From Blattamonas nauphoetae (Eukaryota > Preaxostyla > Oxymonadida), in the NCBI GenBank assembly GCA_033064195.1, contig JARBJD010000314.1, positions 1 to 64,000 on the forward strand: a stretch of DNA of 64,000 nucleotides. Direction: 5' to 3'. The notes below the pieces were generated by a model, which ran no database searches, was not told the origin of the DNA, and saw nothing but the letters and a program-made list of their open reading frames with translations. Numbering within the stretch: position 1 is the stretch's first letter; every line of letters begins with the position of its first letter. The position numbers were made by a program, and so were the translations under genes. Below, one piece after another: positions 28,329 to 38,508 of this stretch.

Positions 28329-31300
28329 ATGAGTGATCCCCAAACCTCCAATCATCTCTCATCCAGCCAAAATCGAATTGTTTTAGAACCAGTTCCACCA
28401 AATAAAAAAAAAAGCCTCCCAGATGCCTTGAATGAATTCCAATCATTAATTAAATTCCTAGAATCAAACAGCTCTGTTTTACAATCGTCTGAGCCCCAAT
28501 TCAGCATCTTACACGACTTGGCTGACTCGCGCAGATTGGCTTTCGAATATAAGGATTTCTTGTCGGAATCTAACAAATACCATCAGGAACAGTCTCAAAT
28601 TCAACAGCATTCTCCACCACTTTCCTTTTTTGATGATATTACCTTGTTACTTTCCAATTCTTGTCAGCAAGTTCAAGCTTCAACATTGACGTTCCTGGAC
28701 AGCATGGTCAAGAGTAAAATTGATGATACAGATTGTATGAAAATCTGGTATCGACTCGCGTGTCACTCACTTTCTTTCAAACCTCTCAACGAACCCGTGC
28801 TAAGTTCTCAAATGTCCTGGTTGTTCAGCGAATCATTCCAGAAACCTGAAGACCTCCATGATTCAACGAAAACGGGTATGAGACGACTATTCAACCTCTT
28901 AAAGAGTCAACAACAGTCTCTCACAGAATTTGCGAAGACAGCGACTTGTCTCCACCAAGACCTCCCTCTTCCTCGGATCGCATTTTCTCTTTTCTACAAT
29001 GATAATAAGTTAGCAGCGATCGAAAAATATCAACCATGGCAACCCTTTCTCCATCTTTGGCTCTATGCACTCATCATAAATAAAGTTACAGTGAGGAAGA
29101 AAATTACTGATGAAGTGACTGGTGTTTCAGTAGAAAGGTATTCGATACTGGAACTAATTTCTGATGAGCATCTCCATTACATAGCATATACTCTGTTGAT
29201 ATCCTGGAATCCGACAATTTTAGACTCCATCCGTCCACAACTCGAACAGTTCTGGATCGTTGCAGAAATCAACAAGACTATCCCGCTGACCCTCCTTCCA
29301 CTAGCAATCTCAACTTCGAAGGAACAAAATCCTTCCGTCGCGTTATCATCACTCCTTACCCTCATCAACACAGTAATCAATGATAGTAAGAATCCCTTCC
29401 CAAAATCAGCCGTAGAAAAGAACATTGGGACAATTATATCAAGACTTCTGTTTGTTGAAAAACCAGAAGATGCTGGATGTCAGAATGAGACGAATAGGTT
29501 CATCCTGATTAATCTGTTGATCGTGGCATCTCGATATATTCCCGACGTGATTCTGCCTGAACTTGAGAAAGTATTGGACTTCGAACGAACACAGACATTT
29601 CCTCCATTCACTCCCCTCCCACACTTCATCGTCCCACCATCGCCACAGTCAATCGACGACACTTTCCCAAACCACAAGCTGGTCACGGATCAGTTCAGTA
29701 GGGTTGTGATTCCCTACCAAGGCATGAAAAACCCAGGAGGCATGTGTTATGCCACTGTTCACTTCCAGTCCCTATTTATGAACCCACTCGCTCGAGCACT
29801 GCTGCTGGGAGATGTCCCCAGACAGATTTCAGGACAGACAGAACTGACACCGAAGGAATTAGAGAGTCTCTGTTCTCCAACATACTATCCTGTGCTGGAC
29901 ACGAATGCATGTTTTAACATTTCTGACAATCAGACAGTCCTCAGTACCATCACACCAGGCAATCGCAGACAGAATTTCGGGAGGGAGATTGAGAATGTGT
30001 GGGAAGAGCTTGGCAGGCTGTTCGCTCGGATGCAGTCTCGATGGAACATGCCCTTCTATTCGTATATTCCTCACTACGAAACAATCGACGACCTTGCAAA
30101 GACCATCTTGGATGACAGTGGCAACCCGATTTCGGTCAAACAATATGACGACACGTCTCATTTCTTTGGACGGCTAATGTGGAAGCTGTCGTCGTTTGGG
30201 AAGGAGCAATGCGTTCCGAACACGTTTCGACATCTCTTCTTCTCCGACATGGCCGAATCAACCGTTTGTCCGGCCGGCCATGAATCGTACAAGAACCAGC
30301 ATCGCACTCCTCTCCATTCTTGTTCTGTTCTGCTCGGAAACAGACTGAACTCATCCCAAAGCGATCTGGAGAACTCTCTTGCGAGCAATGCGGAAATGGC
30401 AATCCCACCATTCGTCTGTCCTGACTGTAAGACCACCCAGAATGCAGTCAAAAGGATGCTCATCCGGAATCTTCCGCACACTCTCAACTTTCACCTCCGA
30501 CGATTCACTTTTGAGGATCAGAAGCCTGTCAAAGTGAACTCGCGGTTTGTCTTTCCGATGGAACTGGACATGTGGCCGTACACTGAGGAAGGGTTCATGT
30601 ACACCCGATACCCACAATCTGCCCAACAAAACGGCATCGACGATCATCAATACATTCGATTCGGGCGAGGGAGACAATATTATGATTATCAATTGGTTGG
30701 AATGATCCTGCATGATGGGACACAGTCAACAGGGCATTATTTTGCATATTTCATGGAGAGGACTTGCACAGTCTCCAAAACAGGCACCAACGTCAATGTC
30801 CCGCCGCGATGGTATCAGTTCAATGATCAAGTTGTGGAGATTATCCCAGACATCACTGAGAGAATGAAGGTTGCGTTTGGAGATCCGTCGTCGACATGCA
30901 GTGCGATGATGCTGGTGTATGAAAGGAAGCAAGCTCTCCCGATTTGGAACATGGAGAAAGTGAGGCAACACTACGTGGACTCGCCGTGGTCGTGGTTGAC
31001 AATCAAACCCGACGATGAGCGCTTCTTTGTTGAGAATCAGCGAAGTCTGATCCGAGAACAACTTCTGAAGAACGCACAAATTCCAAGCGAAGAAGACCTA
31101 ATCAAACCAGAATTCCTCCAATCCACTCTTCCCCATCGACGACGTGTTCAGATCTATCGAATCCCTAAAGATTGGGCTCCTATCCCAGCCCAGACCGACC
31201 CAGCGTCGTTTCCCGTCCTTGTCTACTCAATCTACAAATATATGATGAGTCAGACGAACAGACAGGGGGATATAGACAAGACTCGCCTCGACGCCACGCA

Positions 31301-33452
31301 TCTGTGGATCACGACGCTAAATCAAGTTGTGGCTCGATGCCAGACATTTCCGACTTCTGATTTCTACACATGGCAGGTTCTGCAGGTTGAGAAGCAGCTG
31401 GAGAACCCAAAATTGGCTGTCAAGTTCATCGACACATTGACAGCCCACATGACTGCAGAGAATACGCGAGGTTCGGCCAAGACTGAGGGTCTGAAGAAGG
31501 AACCAACATCGATGCTTCCGGCAATCCTTCTGAACTCAGCGGATGTGTCCAGACAAGTGGCTTTCTCTCGTTTGGTGCTCACTGCCCTCCAGACACTGTC
31601 GTCAAGCGCGGAGAATGAAGACAGACGCCTGTTGACGTTCTTATCGCAGCTCGTCGAATCGTGTTTCATCCCTTTCCGCAACAACTCTTTCAAACTCCAT
31701 TCAGCCCTCCTCCTTCTCCAGCATCTCGCTTCGTCCTCCTTCCGTTGGGCGACTCTCCTTGCCCTTACCAACACCATCATCAGCTATCTTGCGGCCACAC
31801 TCGATCAGGGCCTCCTTCTCTCGCTCATCAGCAGCCACGATCACATCAGATCTGTCGTCATGGAAAACCCGCTTCGCTCTTCACCGCTCTACCAACCGAC
31901 TGTCGACGCCGCACTCCGACTCATCCAAACAATCACCTTCCACGCTGCTCCCAAAAAGAGCTTTTTCGACACCGCAGAGCCCTGGATGACAATGAAACTG
32001 TTCCGCCTCTTTCTGAAAGCGGGGATGGCGTCCAGTCTTCCGATCATCACTGCAGTCGCAACGTACCCGCTCTTCTGTAGCTCCCCTGAGGAGAAAACGA
32101 ACCCCAACACCCCGGAGATCAAAACACCAGCCAAAGAGACGTTTCTGGACGAGCTTGTCAAAACCATGTTTTTAGAACCAGATCTGTTCGATCCAGCGTT
32201 CGCGTCGTTCCTGGCAATTTATGCCTTTCCACGGAAATCCCCGCAAATGGAGACCCCAGCCTTTGACATGATTGTCAACACGATGGGGAAGTTCTTGGAT
32301 CGACTGGAGTCCCAACCAGTACGTGTTCCGGTTGTGTTCACCAATTTCACGAAGTTGAGAAACGAGTCGTTTGTCCAGTTGATGTCGTTGCCACCGATCT
32401 TCTCTCGATTGTTGGGATTCTTCGCGATCAAAGAAGTGTCCGATTATCACGTGACGCTCCTCATCCGCCACTTGCACATGACAATCGTTGGGCCAATCAC
32501 ACTCGGACCAGATCGACCATTCTGTTACGCACTCAGCCCAATCTCCACTCAACATTTAGCTCCTCCAATTGGACTCCAAATTCCACGCTCTCCTTTCTCC
32601 AGCGCCACCACAGATCTCCCTCTTCCTCAAGTCCAACCGATCAGCAACATGCAGATTGATCCTCTTCCACCCCCTCCCCCCACCCGCACTTTCACCTTCG
32701 ATCTCACCCCACCTGCTCAGCGTGTACCGGATCATCCACTCGGATTTCTTTACAGCTTTGCTGAACCTGTCACGATGATACCATTCACCCGCCTCACTCA
32801 GACAGGTGTTGCGTCTTTTGCACCTTTCCCTGACTTCGACAAAGACCGCGGAGACAAACTTCAACGGTTTATGTTCAAATATCTCATCAACTACGACCGA
32901 TCGACGAAAGGACTTGTCTTCACAACACCCGTTCTGCTGCTGCTCGCATGGAATCTCCGTTCGTATGGAGGAGGACAGGAATACAGTAACTGTGAAGTCA
33001 AGCACAACAATATCAGAATCGCCCGGCGGTTCGTGGAGGGAAAACTGATTGAGTGGATTCTTTATCGTGCACAGAAATCACATCAATCGAAGGATGAAAG
33101 AGAGCATCGAAATTATCGAGTTCTTCTGCAGTTCTTGGCTGCAGTCCTCCAATCAAACAATGAGATCAGAAACAACTTCCCACGTGCTGCCTTGGATCGT
33201 CTCGCTGACTTGCTAGTGTTTCATAAAAACATCGAAAATATGGTTCGAATGAACGAGTCGCATGCACAAACGATTGCCAATCATTGGGAACACTCCATGC
33301 GAGCGATCCTCTGCATCTTCATCAGAATCGGATATTCGGAAGCCACCGAACATGCTCAAGGAGCAATACGTCGATTTCAACAAAAAACAGAACAGAAGAT
33401 GGCAACGAAGTTCCAGGATCTCTTTCAGGCCCTTGGGCTTAAGAAGAATTGA
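28329..33452 (+). CDS. USP-family deubiquitinase, 1707 aa, intronless
   Basis: A cysteine protease that removes ubiquitin from proteins. The Cys box YQGMKNPGGMCYATVHFQSL contains the expected nucleophile C473, where the family motif is GLxNxGNTCYMN. The His box reads YQLVGMILHDGTQSTGHYFAY with H803, followed by WYQFNDQVVEI. Two Cys pairs, CPAGHE and CPDCK (about residues 645 and 695), form the structural zinc site. Helical N- and C-terminal flanks of ~450 and ~850 residues recall the solenoid-flanked USP9X/USP24/USP34 group. A Pro-rich stretch lies near residues 1440-1460. It is one uninterrupted frame, unlike the intron-bearing neighbours. Confidence 0.9.
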   Translation: MSDPQTSNHLSSSQNRIVLEPVPPNKKKSLPDALNEFQSLIKFLESNSSVLQSSEPQFSILHDLADSRRLAFEYKDFLSESNKYHQEQSQIQQHSPPLSFFDDITLLLSNSCQQVQASTLTFLDSMVKSKIDDTDCMKIWYRLACHSLSFKPLNEPVLSSQMSWLFSESFQKPEDLHDSTKTGMRRLFNLLKSQQQSLTEFAKTATCLHQDLPLPRIAFSLFYNDNKLAAIEKYQPWQPFLHLWLYALIINKVTVRKKITDEVTGVSVERYSILELISDEHLHYIAYTLLISWNPTILDSIRPQLEQFWIVAEINKTIPLTLLPLAISTSKEQNPSVALSSLLTLINTVINDSKNPFPKSAVEKNIGTIISRLLFVEKPEDAGCQNETNRFILINLLIVASRYIPDVILPELEKVLDFERTQTFPPFTPLPHFIVPPSPQSIDDTFPNHKLVTDQFSRVVIPYQGMKNPGGMCYATVHFQSLFMNPLARALLLGDVPRQISGQTELTPKELESLCSPTYYPVLDTNACFNISDNQTVLSTITPGNRRQNFGREIENVWEELGRLFARMQSRWNMPFYSYIPHYETIDDLAKTILDDSGNPISVKQYDDTSHFFGRLMWKLSSFGKEQCVPNTFRHLFFSDMAESTVCPAGHESYKNQHRTPLHSCSVLLGNRLNSSQSDLENSLASNAEMAIPPFVCPDCKTTQNAVKRMLIRNLPHTLNFHLRRFTFEDQKPVKVNSRFVFPMELDMWPYTEEGFMYTRYPQSAQQNGIDDHQYIRFGRGRQYYDYQLVGMILHDGTQSTGHYFAYFMERTCTVSKTGTNVNVPPRWYQFNDQVVEIIPDITERMKVAFGDPSSTCSAMMLVYERKQALPIWNMEKVRQHYVDSPWSWLTIKPDDERFFVENQRSLIREQLLKNAQIPSEEDLIKPEFLQSTLPHRRRVQIYRIPKDWAPIPAQTDPASFPVLVYSIYKYMMSQTNRQGDIDKTRLDATHLWITTLNQVVARCQTFPTSDFYTWQVLQVEKQLENPKLAVKFIDTLTAHMTAENTRGSAKTEGLKKEPTSMLPAILLNSADVSRQVAFSRLVLTALQTLSSSAENEDRRLLTFLSQLVESCFIPFRNNSFKLHSALLLLQHLASSSFRWATLLALTNTIISYLAATLDQGLLLSLISSHDHIRSVVMENPLRSSPLYQPTVDAALRLIQTITFHAAPKKSFFDTAEPWMTMKLFRLFLKAGMASSLPIITAVATYPLFCSSPEEKTNPNTPEIKTPAKETFLDELVKTMFLEPDLFDPAFASFLAIYAFPRKSPQMETPAFDMIVNTMGKFLDRLESQPVRVPVVFTNFTKLRNESFVQLMSLPPIFSRLLGFFAIKEVSDYHVTLLIRHLHMTIVGPITLGPDRPFCYALSPISTQHLAPPIGLQIPRSPFSSATTDLPLPQVQPISNMQIDPLPPPPPTRTFTFDLTPPAQRVPDHPLGFLYSFAEPVTMIPFTRLTQTGVASFAPFPDFDKDRGDKLQRFMFKYLINYDRSTKGLVFTTPVLLLLAWNLRSYGGGQEYSNCEVKHNNIRIARRFVEGKLIEWILYRAQKSHQSKDEREHRNYRVLLQFLAAVLQSNNEIRNNFPRAALDRLADLLVFHKNIENMVRMNESHAQTIANHWEHSMRAILCIFIRIGYSEATEHAQGAIRRFQQKTEQKMATKFQDLFQALGLKKN

Positions 33453-33613
33453 AGCACTCTCTTCATTTTTCTTTTTTTATGAAGATATTTGTACCAAGCT
33501 TTTCATATTTGTTACATGTTGATTACTTTTGGTAGACATCAAACACACATAGATCGATTGGTACGATTCCGAGGAGAAAAACAATACGATAATGGGGTCT
33601 GTTTGGAATCATC

Positions 33614-35419
33614 ATGAAACGGCATCTTATTTCACCTCAAAAGGTTGGCAGTCCGAAAGAATCACCAAAGAGATCGTCACCTCCTTCTTTTTCAAAGGTA
33701 TCGCATCGATGAGAGAGAAACAAGAGCACTCTTTTTTTTGACGTTGTCTCCCCAATTTCGAAGAAACTATCACTTTATCAAGTCCTGCAAGTTGTTTCCT
33801 GTTTTCGTAGAAGCCATTCAAATTTTATTCCTCATTTGTACTCGTTTCATCTCAGGATACACCACTCATTCCAATTCCACCGGAATACTCCATTCCTCGA
33901 ACAGAAAATCCAATTGCCACCATCCTTATTCCCCATATGTTCATATCAGCGACCAAACGCACATTATCGTTCTTTTCACTCACAGACACACATCTTCTCA
34001 AAGTTTTGAATCTCCCAGGTGATTTCACATCATCATTTTATCACGCTTCGGAAAGAAAACTCTGGGTTGCAACAGGAAATGGGACCGTTCTCATCGTAGA
34101 CGTCAGGGTTTTCTCCTCATCAATTCACACTTGAAAACTTTCTCTTTATTCCCTTTTCGTAGTACCCACATTTGCTCAAAATACTGGAAACAATGTATCT
34201 TCTCCATTTTGTCCTTATCACTCTTTCCAGACCAACCTCTTCTCATCCAATCACATCATTCACTCTCCTTCCATTCTCCACTGTGCTACTCGCATGCTCG
34301 TCATCTGGCGCAGTAATCGTGTTTGATCTCGCATCTCCGAGTTCTTTCAATCATATTCTCACGGTACCAACACCTCTAACGACCATCACAACATTTCCAC
34401 TCTTTCCGCATTCATCTGAAGACGATGATGACTCAAACATGTTTCCAATGGATACAAATTCCGAACCAGTGATTATGGTTGGATGTGGAACAGAGACAGG
34501 AGAGATTCTGATATTTCCACTCTCCAACCCTCAACAACTCCAGACACTAACACTAACTTCTCAAAGCAAAGTTATTCATGTCTTCTTCCAGGAGGATGTT
34601 TATCTCTCGGTACAGCAGAGTGGAAAAATCACACTCTTCGAGGTAGATCCACAACAAGAGGAAGAGTCCGCTAGGCTTGACATTGATGAAGAAAACGATA
34701 GTGTTGACAATGTGAAGCGCAACTATCTCCGAATCCTCCATACATTTGAATACCAAGGAAGATTGAACCGAATTCACTATCTCCCAATGCAGAATGATGT
34801 CGATTCGATTTTGTTCTCTATGGAGACAGATACTGAAGTAAAAATCATGGTTGTAAATGTTAAGCACACCATAGATGATGTTTTGCAATTCAAGTCCCTC
34901 GACACATCCATTCTACAGTGGTCAAAGAAGCCAATCTTAGCAATCGCTGGCGTTCTCAATGATCGACTGTATGTGGTTCATTCAACAGGGGCTTTGGTTG
35001 GTCTGGCGCTCACTGACGCAATCACACCTGCCCAAAAGAAGAAAACACAGGTATTGATGAAGACTGCGGATGTCTCTCAACTCCGTGAAGAACTTCTGAA
35101 ATTGAAAGCCCAAAATGATGCAAACTTGAAACAGATCGAGAAAGATCATGCTGAACGTGCGAAACGTATCCATGATATCGACGAGACACTCCGAATCCTT
35201 GACAGGAAGATTGGAGATCCAACCCTCCACTCCAGGCCGCCATCGCTGAAGGTACCTCCCTCTCAGGGCACTCATGGTGAAGAATATGGGACTATTGTTG
35301 AGCTCCTCGAAGGTCTACGCGAGTTGTCAAAGATTGCGGCAAATATTCAACTCGAAATGGACGAAATGCTTGTGAGGACAGAATCGTCCGCAATGGGTGA
35401 TGAACCACAAACAAATTAA
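33614..35419 (+). CDS. WD40-like beta-propeller protein with coiled-coil tail
   Basis: Four exons (33614-33697, 33811-34107, 34163-34194, 34231-35419) sum to 1602 nt, 533 aa. Introns are 113, 55 and 36 nt. The 36-nt one is in frame, and removing it restores the WD-type repeat LETIPTSSHPITSFTLLPFS. The N-terminus is basic with SP motifs (SPQKVGSPKESPKRSSPPS), possible proline-directed phosphorylation sites. Propeller-like repeats follow (LWVATGNGTVLIVDV, LLACSSSGAVIVFDL, VYLSVQQSGKITLFEV, LYVVHSTGALVGLAL), then a coiled coil at about residues 415-465. I do not recognise the orthologue. A scaffold, nucleoporin-like or flagellar role are all possible. Confidence 0.6.
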
Positions 35420-35575
35420 CGGAATGTATTTCTTTTTCATCTCATCGTCATGATTTTCGAGACAAGTTGATCAAACACATAAATAAAGAATACAAATTAT
35501 GAACGGAATTTGAGAACGGTTAAAACTTATAGATAACGGAAGGAACTAAGGGGAATCAGCCTCACACGACAAACA

Positions 35576-38225
35576 TCAGAGCCGAGTCTGCCCCGTCAGA
35601 AGAAACGAGGCCTCGTCCCACAGCGTGTACCGCTCTTCTCGTCTTGCCCTGCTGCCACCCGTCTCCGTCGCAAGGCCTTCTGTCCCCGGGATTCGATGTC
35701 CAAACAAGAAGTGATCTCTCTTTGGCTCCTTGTCGCGATGTAAGGACGTCGAAAGGGCGAAATCTTCCTTCTTGTCGAACACGTTCAGATCATCTGGGAA
35801 TGCTTCTCCGCTGATCGCGCTGGCAGTGTTCACAGACGCCATGGAAGATGACATGGATGGGGATGAGGGGATGAACGAGGAGTGGCGAGACGCTGTGTGC
35901 ATGTGTGGGGAGGTGGTGGGTGTGGGAGTGGTGGACATTTGGGTGGTTCCGAAAGAGTCGTGAGACATGGATAGATCAATCCCTAAATCGTATTCTCCGA
36001 TGGAATCATCAGATGTTGGGAACGGGGATGAGTATGTTCGTGGTTGGGCGGAATTAAACTTCTGCTGTGAAAATGGAACAAGTGTAAGAGAAACAGGGCG
36101 TTGTGACATGAGATGATAGGGTGTGGTTGTTTGGGATGACGTTGCTCCATCAGAGGCGCCAGAGTGGAAGGAAGAGGAGTGGAATGATGAGTGGGAGAAG
36201 GGTTGTTGAAGAGAGTGGGGGGAGGTTGCGGAGGGAGAATGAAAATCAAAGGGTGAGGGTTGATCACTTGGAGAGCGTTGATCAAACCCTGAATCGGAGA
36301 AGAAAGAACTTGGATCGGGAGGGAGAATTAAATCGGGCACAGTCGGAGAGATGTTTTGTTTTGGGGAGAGAGTAGACAGAAATGGTGACATTGATGAGGA
36401 AACAGCAGTTCTCCCATCATGTCGGGTAGGTGTGAAAGAGCTTGATCTTCCTACCACTCCTGCTCTAACAGTCCAATCTGTCTCCTGATCGAGCGTTTTT
36501 TCACGCCAGTCATCCCTTTCCAGGCGAAGAGGAGCGCGGAGAGAGAGGCCAATTCGACGAGACCACTCCGCACGTTGTGTGTGGTGAAGGGCATTGAATA
36601 TCGTGTCAAGGTCTTCATCGGTCGGCTTGTACCCTTGTCGAATGAGCTTGGTAATCGTGATAGGCGACTGAGGGGTGGGAGGGAGTGGAGCTTGTTTTGG
36701 TTTCGGTGGTTGTGGTTGCGCTTGTTGTGCCGTAATTAGAGTATGGGGGAGAGGAACACCATTAACTTGAGGGGCATTAAAAATCATTTTCGAATATGTG
36801 GCGATTGGGAGCTCACGAGGTTCCGGTTTTGGCGTCGATTGGAGCGACAGGAGGGGTTGGTCTATGGATGTTTGGGATGAGTCCCTTGGAAAAGAAACAG
36901 CAGTCTGCTGAACTTTAGGAGCGGGCGCCTGATTGGCAGCTGAATTTTTCTGCCTGGCGCGTTCGTGAAGACTCGCAATGACCGGAACCCCTCCTATGAC
37001 CAGATCCTTTGTCTTATCAAGTGCAGCGCGAGCAGCCTAACAGACAAGGAACAATGAGGCTGAGAAAATAGAGAATGCTGACCTTAACACCGTCTTGATC
37101 GTTGGTGAAGACAACGTACCCGTAATGGTTGTATCCGCCGTCGCTTTGGCGTGGAAGTTCTGTTCGAGTGACCTTACCATATTGTTCAAACGTGCGGCGA
37201 ACTCGGTCCTCGTTGAACTTCTCTTTGTTTGTGGTGGCAAGGAAAGGATTAAAATTAAGGTGGATGCAGTTGCGAAGGGTTTCTGAGTCAGCCCAGGTGG
37301 CTGAGAGAGACATAGTACCATTTATAGACAACTGAGAAAGGTCAACAGAAGGGTGGGTGGAGATTGTGCGGGAATCGTCACCATCAATCGATCCCGTTGG
37401 TGACAGAAGAAATGTGCCGTTCTTGATTCGTTGCATAGCTTCTTCTGCTTTCGCACGAGTGCTCAGTTCTACCAAAAACGTTCCTCCTTCACCATTTTCG
37501 ACTCGACACGGCCAATCGAAAGCTCTGAAAGACGAGGTTAAGATTGTGATGAGAGAACATGATATCCGAGAAAGAAAAAGGGAGAATGACGAAAAATGAG
37601 GATGGAATATTGCACACTTGAAGAGAGCAAGCACTTGGGGCGTCTTGGCTGAGACAGGAAAACCCGAAATCGATAATGTCTTGTTTCGGACAGCACGTGA
37701 AATGCGAATATAGTTACCATTCAAATTCTGGTGAATAGAGAGGAGAACAGATGGGATGAGCGAGTGGAAGTGATGGAGTTTAGATGGATTGTATAGAAAA
37801 AAAAGTGTAAAATTTGCTGAACTATTCATACAACTTGACTCCCTAGTTCAAGGCATTTGCTGATACTTGATTCGTCGCGAAAATAGACGAATCCAAAGCC
37901 TTGTTTCCCACTTTTGTGGGCGCCTGTCTTCACGAAAACACGCACAATCTCCCCGAACCTACCAAAATAAGAATGGAGCATCTCTGAAGTAACGCTAAAC
38001 GGAAGGTCTCCAATATACAATCCATCTGAAAAGAATCAGTAATATCGGCATAAAAAAGCCGAAAGATATGAAGATGATGATTAGAGGGGTTTGAGAGGGA
38101 TACATTCTTCTTCCTGGGGTGGGCCCGTGCCTGCTATATTAACTGGAGGATATTATGTTGATGGAAATACAAACTAGGCCTACTCATCAAACTGTGAAGA
38201 GCGGCAGGTAGATCTTACCCACCAT
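35576..38225 (-). CDS. RNA-binding protein with three RRM domains
   Basis: Six exons (38219-38225, 38104-38133, 37832-38025, 37618-37727, 37083-37524, 35576-37036) sum to 2244 nt, 747 aa. Exon 1 is 7 nt and exon 2 is 30 nt. RRM1 (about residues 16-78) has RNP2 LYIGDLPF and RNP1 KQGFGFVYF. RRM2 (about 88-170) reads LSISGFPVSA. RRM3 (about 195-270) has CIHLNFNPF and HYGYVVF. The C-terminal ~450 residues are low-complexity (Pro, Gln, Ser, Thr, His), typical of RNA-granule proteins. The layout resembles PABP-like or ELAV/CELF-type mRNA regulators. The exact orthologue is unknown. Confidence 0.8.
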
Positions 38226-38508
38226 TTCAAGTTTTGTTCACCGCGAAATGTGCGGCCAATGGAGAAAACAGATTAATGAAATGATTCAAAGAAAAGAAAA
38301 TCCAGAAATAAGAGGTGAAACAGAGGATCTCACTCCTGAATAGAGAATTGTGGATACGTTTACGGTCGGTTGTGTGGATGCCTGGATGACAGATTAAGAG
38401 GAGGGGACGGGCAAGAAAGGTCGCTGCTAAGAGACGAAGAGAGTGTGTCCGGATCATCGTCGGACGGCACAGAAGATGGTTGCCTGAGAGTCAAAAAAAA
38501 GAGAAAAA

